DNA of 5,406 nucleotides from Bacillota bacterium. Its GTDB lineage: Bacteria; Bacillota; Dethiobacteria; DTU022. Location of the stretch: assembly GCA_012727685.1 (NCBI GenBank), contig JAAYGO010000064.1:1-5406 (forward strand). Direction: 5' to 3'. The notes under the pieces are model-generated. The model searched no databases, was not told the origin of the DNA, and saw only the letters and a list, made by a program, of their open reading frames with translations. Positions 4,410 to 5,406 of this stretch are shown one piece after another. The translations under genes and the position numbers were made by a program. Position 1 is the stretch's first letter. Each line of letters opens with the position of its first letter.

Positions 4410-5406
4410 TTATGCGCTGATTGAATCAGCATCCTGGTAGGCGGTAACTTCCGTTTCAGGGTAGCGGGTAAAGACGATAATGCCGATGAGCATGCACAAG
4501 GCAGCTACGGGACCGGTGAGCTGGATGCCGAGGGGTTCCGCCGCGCTGCTGCCAAAAAATTGCAGCAATCCGCCCGTAATAATGGTGGAAACCCCGAGCG
4601 CCAGCTTCAGCACAAAACCCTGGGCCCCGAAATACATGGCTTCGCGGCGCTGCCCGGATAGTTTCGCTTCCAGGTCCGAGACCGCGGCCACAATGGCATC
4701 GGGCACTACAAAGATAGCCGACACGGGGATGCCCAGCAAGGCCATCAGGATCAGGGCAAAGGTCTCCGGGGCAAGGGAGAACATGGGCTGGCCGAGGAAA
4801 TAGATGAAGGGCAGCAAAACGGCAAAGATGACCAGAGAGAACATCATCATTGCTTTTAACCCAAATTTTTTACAGAGCATGTTCAGGGGGAGGAAAAAGG
4901 CGAAAGCCACGGCGAGGACAACGCCGAAATAAAGGGCGATATCCGATTCCGGCTTGCCCAGCAGCACCTCCACGTAACCGGCAAGATTGAGGGTGACGAT
5001 ATTGAATCCAAGCCAGAAGGTCACGTTGGCGATCAGGTAAATGACGAAAGCGCGGTTTTTAAAAGTTGTTTTTAAGGCTTCGAGCAGGGCCAGGGTGGCC
5101 GGTTCCGACCTGGCATAGTCCCTCTCTTTGATCAACAGGGGCAGGTAGAGCATGACCAGGCCGAGGACGCCCATGACCCAGACCATACCCCGGGGGCCTA
5201 GGGATCCGATCAGCAGTCCACCCCCGATAAAGGCCACGGCCACACCGATGATGCTGAAGAGGGCTTTCGAGGTGGCCAGGTCCACCCGGTCGCGGTTGCT
5301 GCGCGCCAGTTCCGGAAGCAAGGCCAGGTAGGGACAGACATAAGCGGTAAAGAGCAGGAAATAGAGCCCGAGCAGCACCGTGAGGTAGATATTGTTGATC
5401 ATGGAA
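4410..5406 (-). CDS. MFS transporter, GPH/MelB-like (MFS_2), 5'-truncated by window edge
   Basis: This is an integral membrane secondary transporter of the glycoside-pentoside-hexuronide:cation symporter type, and the frame stays open to the right edge. The ATG at 5402 is probably an internal methionine: about 330 residues are visible where the family has about 440-470. The section PYLALLPELARSNRDRVDL (24-42) is the cytoplasmic-side motif that follows TM4 in MelB-like proteins, which normally lies about 120-140 residues in. Hydrophobic segments follow at about 5-28, 47-66, 73-91 and 119-141, then four to five more up to IVFTRYP near the C-terminus. Between them, KTTFKNRAFVIYLIAN (111-126) is typical of the central loop and start of TM7. 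The C-terminus is short and acidic (DADSISA). Substrate is unknown: GPH-family members move sugars, but other members of MFS_2 carry other solutes. It is convergent to the nitrilase operon, so a functional link is only a possibility. Confidence 0.85.
   Translation of the reverse strand, partial: SMINNIYLTVLLGLYFLLFTAYVCPYLALLPELARSNRDRVDLATSKALFSIIGVAVAFIGGGLLIGSLGPRGMVWVMGVLGLVMLYLPLLIKERDYARSEPATLALLEALKTTFKNRAFVIYLIANVTFWLGFNIVTLNLAGYVEVLLGKPESDIALYFGVVLAVAFAFFLPLNMLCKKFGLKAMMMFSLVIFAVLLPFIYFLGQPMFSLAPETFALILMALLGIPVSAIFVVPDAIVAAVSDLEAKLSGQRREAMYFGAQGFVLKLALGVSTIITGGLLQFFGSSAAEPLGIQLTGPVAALCMLIGIIVFTRYPETEVTAYQDADSISA

Noticed and set aside
4480..4803. 107-codon + strand frame
   Set aside because: Antisense shadow of the MFS transporter gene.

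Overview
The window looks like chromosomal DNA of a Gram-positive, probably spore-forming Firmicute of the Peptococcaceae/Moorella type. This is inferred from the GC-rich genes with strong GGAGG ribosome sites, from coaE followed directly by a short SLT lytic transglycosylase, and from a small basic protein resembling spore SASPs. No rRNA or other taxonomic marker is present, so the assignment is tentative.

Layout. (1) 1-1105, + strand: the 3' part of coaE (dephospho-CoA kinase, P-loop outside the window) overlaps or abuts a membrane-anchored SLT-domain lytic transglycosylase. (2) 1106-1907, more AT-rich: a likely bidirectional terminator, a convergent 63-aa SASP-like gene on the - strand, then two unannotated-looking small membrane-protein genes on the + strand (45 aa with one TM segment; 59 aa, SPW-repeat-like). 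(3) 1908-2276: no gene, but several hairpins and dispersed-repeat-like elements. (4) 2277-4235, + strand: a tight two-gene operon of tandem nitrilase-superfamily paralogues. (5) 4236-4409: no gene, with a second hairpin and a second copy of a repeat also found in region 3. (6) 4410 to the right edge, - strand: the C-terminal three quarters of a GPH/MelB-type MFS transporter.

The most interesting part is regions 3-5. The downstream nitrilase paralogue keeps the whole Glu-Lys-Cys catalytic triad (E87, K188, C221). The upstream one has lost all three residues (A39, Q123, G156) yet is an intact, full-length frame with a good ribosome site. This suggests a pseudoenzyme paired with an active amidase-like enzyme. 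The operon is bracketed by two direct copies of a roughly 51-nt hairpin repeat (2128-2178 and 4347-4398, about 79% identical). Each copy is preceded by a GGGAC-type 12-bp hairpin, so the operon may be a cassette set between repeated elements. Substrate and physiological role cannot be read from the sequence.
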